Shown here in pieces: positions 36,025-48,227 of a stretch of 64,000 nucleotides of DNA. The position numbers and the translations under genes are program-made. The stretch comes from Onthophagus taurus (taxonomy: Eukaryota; Arthropoda; Insecta; Coleoptera; Scarabaeidae), in the NCBI RefSeq assembly GCF_036711975.1, contig NC_091966.1, positions 36,773,501 through 36,837,500 of the forward strand. Reading direction: 5' to 3'. The notes under the pieces were generated by a model, which was given only the letters and a program-made list of their open reading frames with translations, was not told the origin of the DNA and searched no databases. How positions within the stretch are numbered: the stretch's first letter is position 1; every line of letters begins with the position of its first letter.

Positions 36025-36600
36025 ATATTGTTCAATAACACCCAATTGTACAAAAACTGACTCAATAATACCTCAAAAATAAAGAGACAATGACTCCAAA
36101 TGGCTTTCAAGATTTGTAGTTATTAAGTACCTTTACATTTCACATCTCAATAACACCCAATTGTACAAAAACTGACTCACATTTACTCCTAATACCTCAA
36201 AAATATGACTCCCAATGGCTTTCAAATCTTGGAGTTATTAAGTACCTTTACATTTCACATCTTAATAACACTTTAATAACTTCCAAAGAATCTCAATGTT
36301 GTTCAATAACACCCAATTGTACAAAAACTGACTCACATTTGCTCCTAATACCTCAAATATAAAGAGACAATGACTCTAAATGGCTTTCAAGACTTGTAGT
36401 TATTAAGTACCTTTACATTTCACACCTCAATAACACCTTAATCATTCTCAAAGAATCTTAATATTGTTCAATAACACCCAATTGTACAAAAACTGACTCA
36501 CATTTACTCCTAATACCTCGAAAATAAAGAGGCAATGACTCCCAATGGCTTTCAAAACTTAAGTACCATTACATTTCACATGTCAATAACATCTTAATAA
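36025..36600. repeat. tandem repeat, ~116-165-bp units, 4 copies
   Basis: 'caataacacccaattgtac' followed by aaaaactgactca recurs at about 36032, 36148, 36303 and 36468. 'aatggctttcaa' and 'agtacctttacatttcacat' follow within each unit. Unit lengths differ because of an internal deletion or duplication of the 'cccaaagaatcttaatattg' segment. Confidence 0.85.
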
Positions 36601-37380
36601 TTCAGTAATATGTACATGAAGTTAGAGTCCTCGTCTATGCGTTTTTTTTTCTGAATCTATTCTGTCTACTTTTAGTATATGAGGTGAGTATCTAAATGGA
36701 TGTTTATTTTATCCACCCAAATTTTTGCATACTTTAACCCCAGCTCCCGAGAGCTAGTCTTTTAAAATTCTTAAATGGATTTGAAATATTTCATTTTATC
36801 GTTCTGACCTTAACAGGAATCTACATTTTTGAGAATGCTATAAGTGTGAGACGATATCCACAACAGTACGAAGGATTGCAACGAACATGTGAATATCATA
36901 CTAGAAATAACAGTCAGCTTAACTTGCCGATGACAAGATTTACCCAAATTAAAAAAAAAATATGTAGCAATCGGCCAGAATATATAATCATCTTCTCGAC
37001 GAAATAATATCATTGCCAACTCATCTACTAAAGGTGAAACTCAAGAGGTACTTGGAAAAACCCTTACTATGAACTGAGTGAGTTGTATCAAGACAGAATA
37101 ATTACATTAGTCAACAAATCTAAACATTTTTCTGCATTTGCTTTCTAAATGGGTTGATTTGACTAATTTAGGGATGCTCAGTTCAATGGTAAAATCACTT
37201 TTTGTCTATCACATCACATTTCCTAGATATACAGCAGAATCAAAAACAGTACTGGCGAACATTGAAATATAACAAACAAGAAATACAGAATCAGTGTTTT
37301 AGAACTTAATATTATTTTGTATGTATAGTTACCACATAGACATGATGCCAATAGAATGTCTAAATTAGATCGCAACATAT
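36601..37380. other. no recognised gene; possible TE scraps
   Basis: Contains 'tcacatttcctagatatac' near 37206-37227, resembling the inner part of the terminal inverted repeats at 45.6 and 46.5 kb. Otherwise nothing is supportable. Confidence 0.35.
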
Positions 37381-37384
37381 TATC

Positions 37385-38225
37385 AACATTATTTTGTTTT
37401 GGTATTTACAAAATGTGACAACTTTGTTCTTCTATTGTTAGCCATTCCATCATTCTCCCTAACAAGACCCCAGTAGTAGTTGCATCATCGAAGTGTTCCA
37501 GCGACCTTCATAACGTGTTCCATAGTAAGTATATCTTGGTGAAAACCTTCAACCTGCTACCATATTTTCCGGAAGAAATTAAGATGGGATTATAAAAAGT
37601 GAATTTTAAGCGACATTTTACATCCCATATTCTTATAGCTGTTCAACAAATCTTTCTCAACTGCTTTAAAAGATGACCGAGCAGCTAATTCGATATTTGT
37701 GAGTTTCGTATAAAAGGCTGGATGATTCAACAATTTTCTTATTTGTGACCCAACAAATATAGCTTTTATCAGCTTTGCTTCACTCAATTTAGGAACCTTT
37801 TGTTTCAAATGATTGAAGACCTGCCTTCCTTCATCCAAAGCTTTTACAAAGTTCTTCATAAGACCCAACTTGATATGAAGCGGAGGCAAAATAATTTCCT
37901 CGAGCTTAACCAATGAAGTGTTTTTCACATTTTCTTTTCCAGCAATGTCATGGCTGCACAAAAAGCAATAATATTTCGTAAACCCACTCTGTAAACGTGT
38001 AAGGAGTACAACAACTTTTAAGTCACAGCAAAGTTGCCATTCATGATCTTTATATTTCATTGCCTCTAGCAGCGAAGCCATGATTTCATAATTTCCCTTC
38101 ATTTTTACTGTGTAAGTCAAAGGCACCGATGGAAATATATTGTCATTATGCAACAGTACTGCTTTCAAGCTTATTTTATTGGAGTCAATAAAAAGTAGCC
38201 ACTTCTGTCGGTTATGTTGTGTCAA
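37385..38225 (-). pseudogene. decayed gene of a repeat-associated arthropod protein family
   Basis: The 211-aa frame 38225-37590 contains KWLLFIDSNKISLKAVLLHN, then FPSVPLTYTVKMKGNYE, WQLCCDLKVVVLLTRLQSGF, TKYYCFLCSHDIAGKENVKN, LPPLHIKLGLMKNFVKALDE and LLNSYKNMGCKMSLKIHFL. After a stop, homology continues to about 37400 (SHLNFFRKIW, FHQDILTMEH, CNYYWGLVREND). I recognise this as a high-copy 'uncharacterized protein' found in many arthropod and cnidarian genomes, probably carried by a mobile element. It has a FCLC metal-binding-like motif and no known activity. Against the usual family pattern it lacks the block between FCLC and the NVKN segment, and it is interrupted downstream. An N-terminal trace (DDDISSDHEIPLSVLRPKKP) lies at about 38380-38430. 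Confidence 0.7.
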
Positions 38226-38269
38226 AATATTGAACGAAAGAAGTTGCTCTTGATCTAAAACAAGAAATT

Positions 38270-38909
38270 TTTATCCCTGGAAAATTACTTGACCCAATTT
38301 TTTTACACATATAAATAGCGTAATATAGTAGTTTTGATTTATTTTTTTCAACCCTTGGTTTCTTTGGTCTCAAGACTGAAAGAGGAATTTCGTGATCTGA
38401 AGAAATATCATCATCACTCGTTTGGTTTGGATGCTAACTATATTTCATTAATTTATTTCAGTTGAAGATGTCCAGGCATATCTTCTTCTCCAGAATTTTG
38501 ATAAGATTGATCTCCGTACGCAAGCTCTGGTGGAAAAATGGTCAAATCTACGTTTTTATTCGTTTACACATATTTAAAACATTTCTTAAAGTATACTAAA
38601 ACTGTTAAATTTTGGGTTGGGTTGGGTTTTTAAGGTATTTTTCCACTTCCAAATTGAATCCATACAAGGATCACTACAAATTTAATAATATAAACTCAAT
38701 AATTGACCGATATCCACATTGTTGTTGGTATATCAAGAATCGTAGCCATTTAAAACAAAATATATCAAATTCATTACACGTCTAATAAATTGATGACATA
38801 TTTACAAATTACGTCAGATACATTAGTTGACAGACGCAAAAAGGGCAGCTTAGAAGCAATTAACATCTCGCTGCTTCTTTGGTAACATCAAGTTTAAAAT
38901 TATTGTGAA
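38270..38909. other. intergenic, upstream of Cys-rich coiled-coil gene
   Basis: Includes the N-terminal trace of the decayed minus-strand gene and the 5' flank of the plus-strand gene at 38910. No TATA box or clear initiator was recognised. Confidence 0.35.
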
Positions 38910-41900
38910 ATGGACCCCGCGTTAAGAGGATTGGCCTGCCTTCAGAGGAAAAAGGAAAGATGTAAATTAAAGTTTGTAGACCGAGACGGATCGTGTAATT
39001 TTGATGTATGTTCCTGTTCCACCGGCAGTAGTTTCTCTCAAAAAGTAAGTAATAATTCCCATTTGAAACAAAATCACACACATTCCTTTCGTTTCAGGAT
39101 CACATATCAGAAGTCGGTTCTTGCAATCATGATGTTTGCGCGTGTTCAAGGGCATATAAAGATTACAAACAAAAACATCCCGTGGGCGATACTATTCCGG
39201 AAGAAAGTAGTTCGTCGGGATCAACTTCATCCTCAGGGTGTAAATGTAAAAAGGGAGGTAGTAGTTCTAGCGAATCTAGTTCGGATAATAAACGCAAACG
39301 TAAAAAGAGCAAATCGCAAAACGGCGATACTTTTTGCTTATGTAAGACTATGAATTCTTGTTATTGCGATGTACCAGGTCTGCCAGAACATATCTGTGCT
39401 GCAAATAAAGCTGCAATGCATGTTTGTGCGGCAGCAAAGGCAACAATAAAAACTGGTCCTGATCAACCTTGTGGATGTCCTGCCGACGCAGCCACAGAAC
39501 CAGAACCTCCTCCAGATACAAAAACTGAATCCTCATCACATGGGTGTTCTTGTATGTCCGACGGTTCAGGCTCGAAAATAATGAAATTAAATGAAGGCGA
39601 TGCATATGGTCCAGGAAATTTATTATGTCCCTACGCGACTGGAATAGTATCTCCAAAAGTTTCAGGTTCTGCAGGCACCTCTATACGAGCACCAGGTGGT
39701 CGAAGCTGCGTGAACGATACTTGCGATAAGAATTCAAGAGCGGATACATGCACATGTTCGACAAGAAGTAGTGGTCCCGGGGCAAACATACAATACTTTC
39801 AAGAAGTTGAAGAACCTCCCGACATTGGCATAGACTATATGTACTACTTGGGTGGAGCAGAAGATTTAGGAATGGAAGGGGCGTTTCAAGCCAGCGATCT
39901 ACCTCTTGATGCAGGAAAATACTGCAAATGCGTACGCAAACCATCAACACAAACAGAGGTGGGGCCGATGCGTCCAATACAAACGCCTGCAAATCTTGGT
40001 CCAGTCGATGTAACTGGAGGGCCCACCTTAGGATTTGGTGGAGGAATTGCTGAAGATCAACAATCAAAAAAAGCTGCTGGTTGTCAGTGCACGAAATCTC
40101 CCCCTCCCTCTATTGGAAATCCATCTATTGTACCTGAATCTATTGCCCCTCCCTCTCCAGAACAACCATCTAAAAAGAGTTCTATTTGCTGCCCATGCAA
40201 ATCAATTCAAGCATCACTTCCAGGAGGGGATCAACCGTCAATTAAAAAACTTCCAACACCACAACCAACTATTGGATCTGTAAAGTGTTGTGAATGTAAG
40301 TCGCTGGCTACTGAGATAGGAAAACCTCCTGGTGATGCTCCAGGACTTCCGTTTCAACAACAATATGTAGGGCCACCTATAATTGGTTATGGTCCTGGAT
40401 TTCCAGATCAACAACACCAAGAACAACAACAACAAACCGTCGATACCGGTGGTCGTTGTATGTGTAATTCAGCTCCTGTGGTAACAGATCAACAACCTAC
40501 AACTCCAGGTGGAGGTTTTCCTACGTATCAAGATCAACGACCTATGTCGGCTATGCCTACCTATCAAAACCAACCACCATGTGCAACTTTATCACCACCT
40601 CCACCTTGTACGACGATGCAAGCCCCTCCTTGTCTTGATCAACCACCTGGTATGCAATATCCTGGCTATCCTCAACCAACAGGCCAACAAACGAGTCAAC
40701 CACCAGGTATGCAATATCAAGGTTATCCCCAACCAATGGGTCCACCAACGGGTCCACCAATGGGTCCACCAATGGGTCCACCAATGGGTCCATGTCCTCC
40801 TTATCCTGATCAGTCACAAGGTATGCAATATCCCGGTTACCCTCAACCAGCAGCACCTCCTATCGATTTTTGCCAAGAAACTCTACGTCTTTTAAAAAGT
40901 ATGCAATCAGAAAAACTTGCTTCTCTCGGTCAACCACAAACCGATTCATACGCGTTGCAACGTGAAGTTCAACAATGTAGATGTTGTATTGCTGAACAAG
41001 AAAATGAAATCGGCAGGTTGACTGGTCACGTTGAAAATTTGTCTAAAAAACGGGATAAAGGTGCATCTCGTGCCGGAGCAGTATGTTCGTGTTGTTCTGT
41101 AGATTCAAATGAATCGATTAAGCAGCAACTGGGAGAACTACAACAAGAATGCGAGGAAATTCAAGAGAAATTACAAAAGACGCAAGACGATTATACCGAA
41201 ATTAAAACAGTCATTACTAATGAAAAGAATATGGTAGAGGCCATGCAAAATGAGTGCAAGAAAATTATCAACGATAAAGAGAAAGATCTGGCCATTTCCG
41301 GTTTGAAAAAGTCGTTGGAAGCAGTGAAATGTGAAAACGAAAATTTAACTGAATTACTTAAAAATGCCGGTGCTGTAAGTGATGAAGCTAAGGAAGAATT
41401 AAACCAACGACTAAATTGTTTAGAAAGTCAATTTGTAGCGGTACGCAATAAGCTTAAAACGCAGGAAGAAACGGCTTGTGCGATTAAAGGGTCGTTGAAG
41501 GAAAAGGAAAAAATGATTCAAGAGATAATAAGTAATAAGAAATCGCAATGTGATAAAGAAAAGGATTCGTGCGTACAAGCCTTGAAGCAAGCATTGGACG
41601 ATGCTAAATGTGAAAATGCTAAACTGCAAGGAATGTTAACTAAAATATGTCCTGATAAAGGTGACGCCGATAATGCCTCATCAAACGGTGTGGTTAAAAA
41701 AGCGGCTGAAGAATTAGGTCGAGTTTTGAGGCAACAATCTGATGCAGCCCATCAAAAGATAACGAATATTGTTGAAAAACTCCAATCGGAATTAAAGAGT
41801 ACCAATAAGACACTGAAAGATATAGCAAAATCTAGCGGAGTACCTGTTGATAATGCATCAGATAATTCTAGTCTTCCTTGTGGTCCTGCGGATGCCAAAC

Positions 41901-42022
41901 AACCGCGAAGGAAATGTAGTAAACTGCAAGCCAAGGAGCAGGTGCAACAAGATATTCTCGAAGCTTTGTGTAGTTGCAAAACAAAATCGGGAGAAGCCGT
42001 ACAAAATGTTGTCGATCTGTAA
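38910..42022 (+). CDS. Cys-x-Cys-rich, Pro/Gln-rich coiled-coil protein, unknown function
   Basis: Two exons (38910-39044 and 39098-42022, 53-bp GT-AG intron, phase 0) encode 1019 aa from ATG MDPALRGLACLQRKKERCK. No signal peptide or membrane helix is seen, so it is probably intracellular. Residues 1-470 are low-complexity and studded with C-x-C pairs (CKCKKGG, CSCMSDG, CTCSTRS, CKCVRKP, CQCTKSP, CCPCKS, CCECKS, CMCNSAP). Residues ~500-640 are Pro/Gln/Tyr-rich, with three GMQYPGYPQP-type repeats and a run of PMGPP repeats. CRCC and CSCCS follow, then a heptad-type coiled coil at about 690-950 (EELQ/KLQ, repeated VKCENENL and AKCENAKL units). A final CSCK lies near the C terminus. It is not recognised as any named family. 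The pattern suggests a disulfide-linked or metal-binding structural protein, for example of sperm or cuticle, but that is inference. Confidence 0.85.
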
Positions 42023-45000
42023 TTAAATTGATTAGAATCTGATAACTAATGTATCGATTACTTATAAAAATAACATCAAAGTAATCTATTAACACTATTG
42101 TCTTTTTTATCTTTTTGTATCGAGCCGTAGAATGTGTAACGTCGCAATCTTTCTTCGGTTACGCCAAAATTATGAACGAAAACGGCGTTAGAGCACGCGA
42201 GTAAATCGTCCATCAGATTATATTGTGAAATCGCGTGTTACCTCAATGACCAAAATCGTACCCAACTTTGCTTAGGTCACTTTCTAGGAAGCTCGCATGT
42301 TAGACAAGTTAGGTCAGTAAAAAGTTTATAAACACATCGTTAACGTTTGCGACTGAATGAAATGAAAAAAATAAGTTGGATAATAAATCACACTCTAAAT
42401 TTGGCCATGATGAATGTCAAGGACACAGTGACAGCATAACGTTACAATTTTAAAAACAACTTGTTGGAAATTATAACAATACGAGAACATTCTCACGGTT
42501 TGAATTAATTTATATAGCTATAAAATTGAAATCATCTAAGATTATTACTAATTACAGTTATTTAATTAATCTAAGAATGCATGAAATTATTTCGTTTTAT
42601 TACAATTTATCAATAATAATTAAGTTGCGATAAGAATTTTACGTTTCACCGGCGTGGTTTTCTTTGTATCATTAATTTATAAAGTTTTCTAATCGTTAAT
42701 TACGTGAAAGCAAAATGGAATGTCCTCGTAATAATTGTTGTTGGAATAAACGAACAGGTTGTATCTAGTAGAACGTGGGCTTTTAATTACAATAAATTAC
42801 AAAACAATTTCCTGTATAAAGTAACAATCCCTATTATGTTATTATATCGACTAATAATTAAAGTATAACATTACTTATGCATGTTCAAAATTAATGTGGT
42901 AACTTTTTAATTTTAGAAAATCTACTACATAATAATCAATACGATCGAAAGTCAGGTAATTTTATTTTATTACTGGGTAATATATTTTTGTTGGCATGAA
43001 CGGCGATAAATATCACATGAAGCCCTACCTAAGTCGATGGAAAAAGCCCATGGGCTAGAGCGAGGCAATAAATTGTTTATAACACGAGATGGTGTCGCTA
43101 ACAGTACACTCTTCTAGCACAGCTGCCTGTAGCTTGTCGCTTAACAGGGTTTATATTAAATTTGCAGTGGCAGTACGAACTCAACTAATAACGTTCATTT
43201 TAATTACACCGAGAGACTTTCAGCTTTACCAGACCGACCATATGTTTTGTTTTCCTTCGTATACGTCAAAGCAAAATTTTAACACCAATTTGATATGGAA
43301 AATAAATCGAATTAAAATTAATTAATTTTAACATTAAACTTAATTTAGGTTTTTCTAAGAATTATCGTAAAAGATAACGTTTTCGTTTGGTATCAAGCCA
43401 AGGAAACCTCTTGGCTATCATTGCCAAGTTTTGTTGTAGGTGAATTAAACAGTAAATCCCATGCCAATTTTTTATGATCTTTTTGTTTTGGTTGTGGGCC
43501 AAAATAACTTTTTCGATTATGGGTTCTAAAGTGATGACCTTGTACTTTTCTTCTTACTAGTGTCAACAGAACGAATTGTCGCATATTATTTATGTATTTA
43601 GGAAATTATAACTTATTTTTTTTTAATAAAATATTGTAATCATTTTCGCAAAGTTAGACGATTGGTTAAATATATGGTTTTTAACATCGTGTGTATAAAT
43701 TAATAAAAATATGATTCAAAAAATACAGGAAATTATGTTAATGATACAGTAATATCTTAGACCTAAATTTCCATTTTTTCAATTTGGACCAGAAAGTAAT
43801 GTATGCAATAATTTGAAATAATAATGTTTTAGATAATTCAAGAAATTATATCATTTGTACATATTGCGACAATGTAAATGAAGTTATGTTGACGTAGAAG
43901 ATGAAGCCTTCTAATAATGTCGCCTGACGAGTCACGCAAAATTTCCTTGTAGCACGCAAATACATTTTTTGTTTCACCTTTAGTGGCAGAAATGCACACT
44001 TATTTGATTTTCTGTTTGAACTGGATTTAAAGAACCAGGATGTTTAACGCCTTGGGGACTATGTGATCCAAGAAATATCTTAAGGATGTATATTACACAT
44101 ATCTAATACGTCCGTTAGAATTTTTGTAACTTGTTTAAGAACTTTTGTTGTCAGGATTCCATGTGTCCCCATCATACCATATAGGCTATCATTTTTTCGG
44201 CTGCAATAATCTTTTAGATGCGACGCGGCTACCTATTTGCGTTACTACATAAGGTGTTATGAAATATTTATACAGTGTCCCAGATCGTTCCAGCAAACTA
44301 GGTGCATATTGCAAAATTTAAATGAATGGCGATGGTTCCTAAACTGAAAGGTGTTACACCAATTCCACACCAAACACCAAAAATATTAGCTAACGAACTG
44401 TGACGACAATCTTATTTCCAGTAGTGCCGTGTTATTCTCAGCACAGAAGCAGCCAAGAGAAAACAGAGGTGAAAACATTATTTAAAAAGTGACCAGACTT
44501 TCTATCTTGACAGATATCCGCATGGAAGACAAATGTGTATTTAAAAATTTTACAAGAATGTTGTTAGATTGTTTGTATACTTGGTAAATTTAATTGGTCC
44601 ATCGGTAGCTCACCAGGACACTAATTTTAGAAAAAGTAGTATCATATACACCTTTGTGAAGTTTGGTAATTTTGATGCAGATTCAGGCGATCTGATTACA
44701 GATAATTGGAGAAATATAGATCAGCCGGAGGAATGATTTTGTCCTTTAAGGAGAAAAGCGTGAAAATCTACAATAACATATGGCGACATGGTGTTATGGT
44801 GGCAATCCTTGCCATTCCGTGAGAAAAACATAATGATGCAAAATATCGTTATCAACCCAAGACGAGAAAGTTCCTAGCTATAAAGTTATGCTCATTATAC
44901 ACAACTTCAAATTCCCAATAGAAATTACTAAAAATTACTAGAATTACTAAAAATATAGAACTGAGAATGTCTCATAGAATAGCCACATTATGCAAAAAAT

Positions 45001-45580
45001 CGGACCCTCTTCTACCAAGGTAATAAATATTTACGTCGAATTCTGAAATACATCATTAATAATAATTTCCTCACTAGTCATATTCCACAGAATGTTTACG
45101 GTAGTACACAGCGAGAAGTGGGAGTTTCACCTTAGATGACCAGTACCGCCAGTATGTTAGAAATAAAATCACACTTTATTATCGTTACAAGTAGTGGATA
45201 TGCCATGAAGATAAAACCACCTAATCATTCCACGAGCCAAGATGCACAGAACATATGTGCTGTATTTAGTAATACCATAAAAGAATCTACAATGAACTCA
45301 GATGGCTGTTAAGAAAATACTAAAAGAGAATATGGAAAAAACGATCGGGTATATAACAGGTAAGCAAGAACCTATGATATTATTCAACCTGATTATTTGG
45401 AAACCTAGTTCGGCGATATAGTAATTGACAAATTCAACATGGAGCTGAACACAGTATCTCTTTTTGGAATCGAAAAGCATTTAAAATGAGCTAAGTGGAA
45501 ACACATAATATATTGTTTTATAGATCTTCCTTATCTTGCCGTCCTATACGTATATATTCGGTTTTGTAAATGTTCATTTT
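42023..45580. other. intergenic with unassigned short ORFs
   Basis: No gene is supported. ORFs 43089-43325 (+) and 43393-43584 (-, VRRKVQGHHFRTHNRKSYFG) look unlike the surrounding AT-rich DNA but match nothing I recognise. From about 44000 the sequence has the patchy composition of old transposon debris. Confidence 0.4.
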
Positions 45581-45590
45581 TATCCACCAC

Positions 45591-46587
45591 TATACGCATA
45601 AACTTCGGGATTTATTCCTCACGACAAATAATGGCTAATAGGTGAAAAACATTGTAGCAAAACATTTTTCATTTCCTAGATATCCGATATATACGGCAAA
45701 ATCTAGATAAAGTGCTTCCCAGAAGACGGACAGGTCGAGGTAGTTTGGCCTAGCCATCTCGATCGCCCGACCTCAAACCCCTTGTTTTTTTTGGCTTTGG
45801 GATCATTTAAAAAGCATAGTGTACGTCACCGAAGTTCATACTGAGCAAAGATTGCGTAATCAGATACAATCTACTACAAAGACAATCCGCCAATATCAGC
45901 CAGATATCATCTCCAAAGAGTAGAGTCTTTCCTTCTATAAATCATCTTACACAGCAATACCAACCCATCTCATCTATTTAGAACTGATACCACCATAGTT
46001 ATTTCATCTTCTGCAAAAATATGTTTACATACATTTGAGTGGGTCGTTTGCTCATGTCCTCCTGATTGCAAGAGTTGCCTACACAAATGATGCATAGCGA
46101 AATTTAGTAAAGAGGATCACACAATGTTGTGGAAAATGTTGAGAGCATCAAAAAGAATCAGATAGTACTCCGACGAAAAAACGTCAGGAAGCCATCCTCT
46201 GTTTCGTTGATCTAACCAAAACGTTCGACAAACTAAGGATAAAAGAATTAGAACAGGGCAAACATTACAAAATACAAAATCAAGATTGAGTGCTATGCAG
46301 ATGATGCCGTCCTCTTGGCTGATACTGAGGATGACATACAGTGGTTAACACAGGCATTTACATTGCAGCTGAGGAAGTAAATATTGAGGAAGTTAATACT
46401 GAGCAAGGATTATACAATCAGATAACGTCAGCGAACCCAAATGTGTATAGAAAATACTTGAAAGAAAATCTTGATTTGAAAGTGAATTTCATCGATATCT
46501 AGGAAACTAAAAAGCTTTTGGTACAATTTTGTCACCTATTACTCATTATTTGTCATGAGGAATAAATCCCCAAGTTTATGCGTATAA
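45591..46587. mobile_element. DNA transposon remnant with ~90-bp terminal inverted repeats
   Basis: 45591-45684 (tatacgcataaacttcggga, ttattcctcacgacaaataa, catttcctagatatc) is the reverse complement, with scattered mismatches, of about 46494-46587. Between them, at 45730-45910, frame-shifted plus-strand translation gives LAISIARPQT-like and FWLWDHLKSIVYVTEVHTEQ then RLRNQIQSTTKTIRQYQPDI, the C-terminal block of a Tc1/mariner-type transposase. A second copy of the TEQ segment starts at 46388 (NTEQGLYNQITSA). A LINE fragment lies between these two parts. The element is dead and composite. Confidence 0.68.
46185..46375 (+). mobile_element. LINE reverse transcriptase fragment (YADD box)
   Basis: The plus strand reads FVDLTKTFDKLRIKELEQGK (RT motif with F-D-x-x-K-x-F-D) and then KIKIECYADDAVLLADTEDD, containing the YADD catalytic box. 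The region between these motifs is deleted. It sits inside the inverted-repeat element. Confidence 0.75.
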
Positions 46588-46589
46588 GT

Positions 46590-47200
46590 TGAGAATCATC
46601 CTGTACAATCCATGTCTTCTTGGGTGTTCTCAACAATCACTTGATCATTGGCGAAGAACAAAGTGATTAATCACCACTCTCTATGATCATTCTTACGCAT
46701 TTTAGTCTCCATTTCTTAGACATACATTTTAAACAAAGGTAACAATAAAGAGCATCCTTGTTTTAATCCTTTCGTCACTGGGAATGGTTTAGTAATTTGG
46801 TTCTCAACATTACTTCACTTTCAGGATTCTTATAAATGCTTAGGATTGCACGTATATATCTTTTCCATGCCTCTTCGTCAAATTTTCCAATATATTTTCT
46901 AAGGGTACCATATCGAAAGCTTTTTTCAGATCAATAAATACAAGATGTGTAGTTAAGTCCCGATCATTTCAATTCAGGCCTATCTTTTGTAAGCAGTTGT
47001 CTATAATGTCCTCGCATTCTTCTTACTGTATTAGATTGATACTTCCAAATTCTTTTCTCCCATTCCTCAGATTTTTGATTTCTTAACATACAACTTTCTA
47101 CTTCTTCACTTTTCATTTCCCACATCTCATCTTTGCTCATTTTATGATATTTTTTTACTTCTCTGTTTCTTCTAACACAAATCCCTCGGTCGAAAGGGTC
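46590..47200 (-). mobile_element. LINE reverse transcriptase remnant, minus strand
   Basis: Read from 47200 down, the minus strand gives FDRGICVRRNREVKKYHKMS and EMWEMKSEEVESCMLRNQKS, then a LVFIDLKKAFD-like segment at about 46940, FDEEAWKRYIRAILSIYKNP, GLKQGCSLLLPLF-like and FANDQVIVENTQEDMD. The last replaces the F-A-D-D box with F-A-N-D. Many stops and frame changes show decay. Orientation is opposite to the LINE piece next to it. Confidence 0.75.
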
Positions 47201-48220
47201 GGTTGTGAGAATTTTTGATATTTATAAATTCTATCTTCTACTTATAAATTATCTTAGTCTATAACTTCCAGGAGTATGAAATAAATTTCAGCAATGGTTT
47301 TATTAAGCTATTTATCAATCTGTCAAGTACATCTTATGTAACTTGTGCACAAAGAGTCTGTGACTCTAAAAGAATGAATTGAAAGAGATAGACGTTTGTT
47401 TTAGCCAGCGCAGTCGTGAGTCTTGACATCTTGTGGCTTCTGGTTATTGGGGATGGTGGAAGAACGCGTTTACGTCACTTTATATCTATGAAAATTTAAA
47501 AGTGCTATACCTTGGAACGTGTAGGATTAAGGAAGCCAATAGCATCATTTGGACTTGTGTACATAAAATTCAACACCATGTAAGTAACATCTATTTATTT
47601 ATCTTTTAATTTTACATAAAAAAATAGTTCCCATCATAATATTGTGTCGAATATTAATTTATTATCTAAAATAGAGATACGCCTAACCTGGTTCAATAAT
47701 TAAAACTATACTAAACCTCAAACAAACATTTTTCAACAGCCCACGTGATCACTTAGACCAAGTAGAGTTAAAGCTCAAGATTAATGAGTTGGGCGAGATG
47801 ATGTAATTTATTATTGCCTTTATCCTGGCGAATAGGCGGAGATTCCGAAAAGCCATTAAATAACTGTGGTGGCCCACACTTAACTTTCACGCATTTTGAT
47901 ATGGTACAATATAAATATATGATGAAGTATTAATTAAAAACGTATCATGTTAAAGCTAAATCCGTTGATTACTTTAAAATCAATAAACTTCTTACACAAC
48001 TATGTACTATAAAAGAAATAACAAAGAAATTTATTAAAACTTTTAAGAATACGAAACACAACTTCAACATTAAAGAAACTTACATAATTATAAAACCTTT
48101 TAAGACCAGAAAAGTTTTAGAAAATCCCTTACAATTTACGTAATAATAAAAAAGGCGTTTTAATGATTTTAATATCAAGGGGATAATTCAAGTTCTCTGC
48201 AAAGTTGAATTTTAAGCGAC
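47201..48220. other. intergenic, upstream of putative synapsin first exon
   Basis: No gene is identified. A donor-like CAT|gtaagt at 47579-47585 follows a moderately GC-richer stretch, but there is no other support for an exon. Confidence 0.35.
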
Positions 48221-48227
48221 GAGCTAC

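Noticed and set aside
39348-40895. Several ORFs of 65-128 aa on both strands (including 40509-40895 plus)
   Set aside because: Shadows of the long Cys-rich coding exon; their repeats are frame-shifted readings of its Pro-rich repeats.
43393-43584. Minus ORF with VRRKVQGHHFRTHNRKSYFG
   Set aside because: Basic and unlike its surroundings, but no recognised family, no signal peptide and no splice context; not enough to call a gene.
47440-47590. Exon-like stretch ending CAT|gtaagt
   Set aside because: A donor match alone; no promoter motif, reading frame or acceptor partner could be identified.
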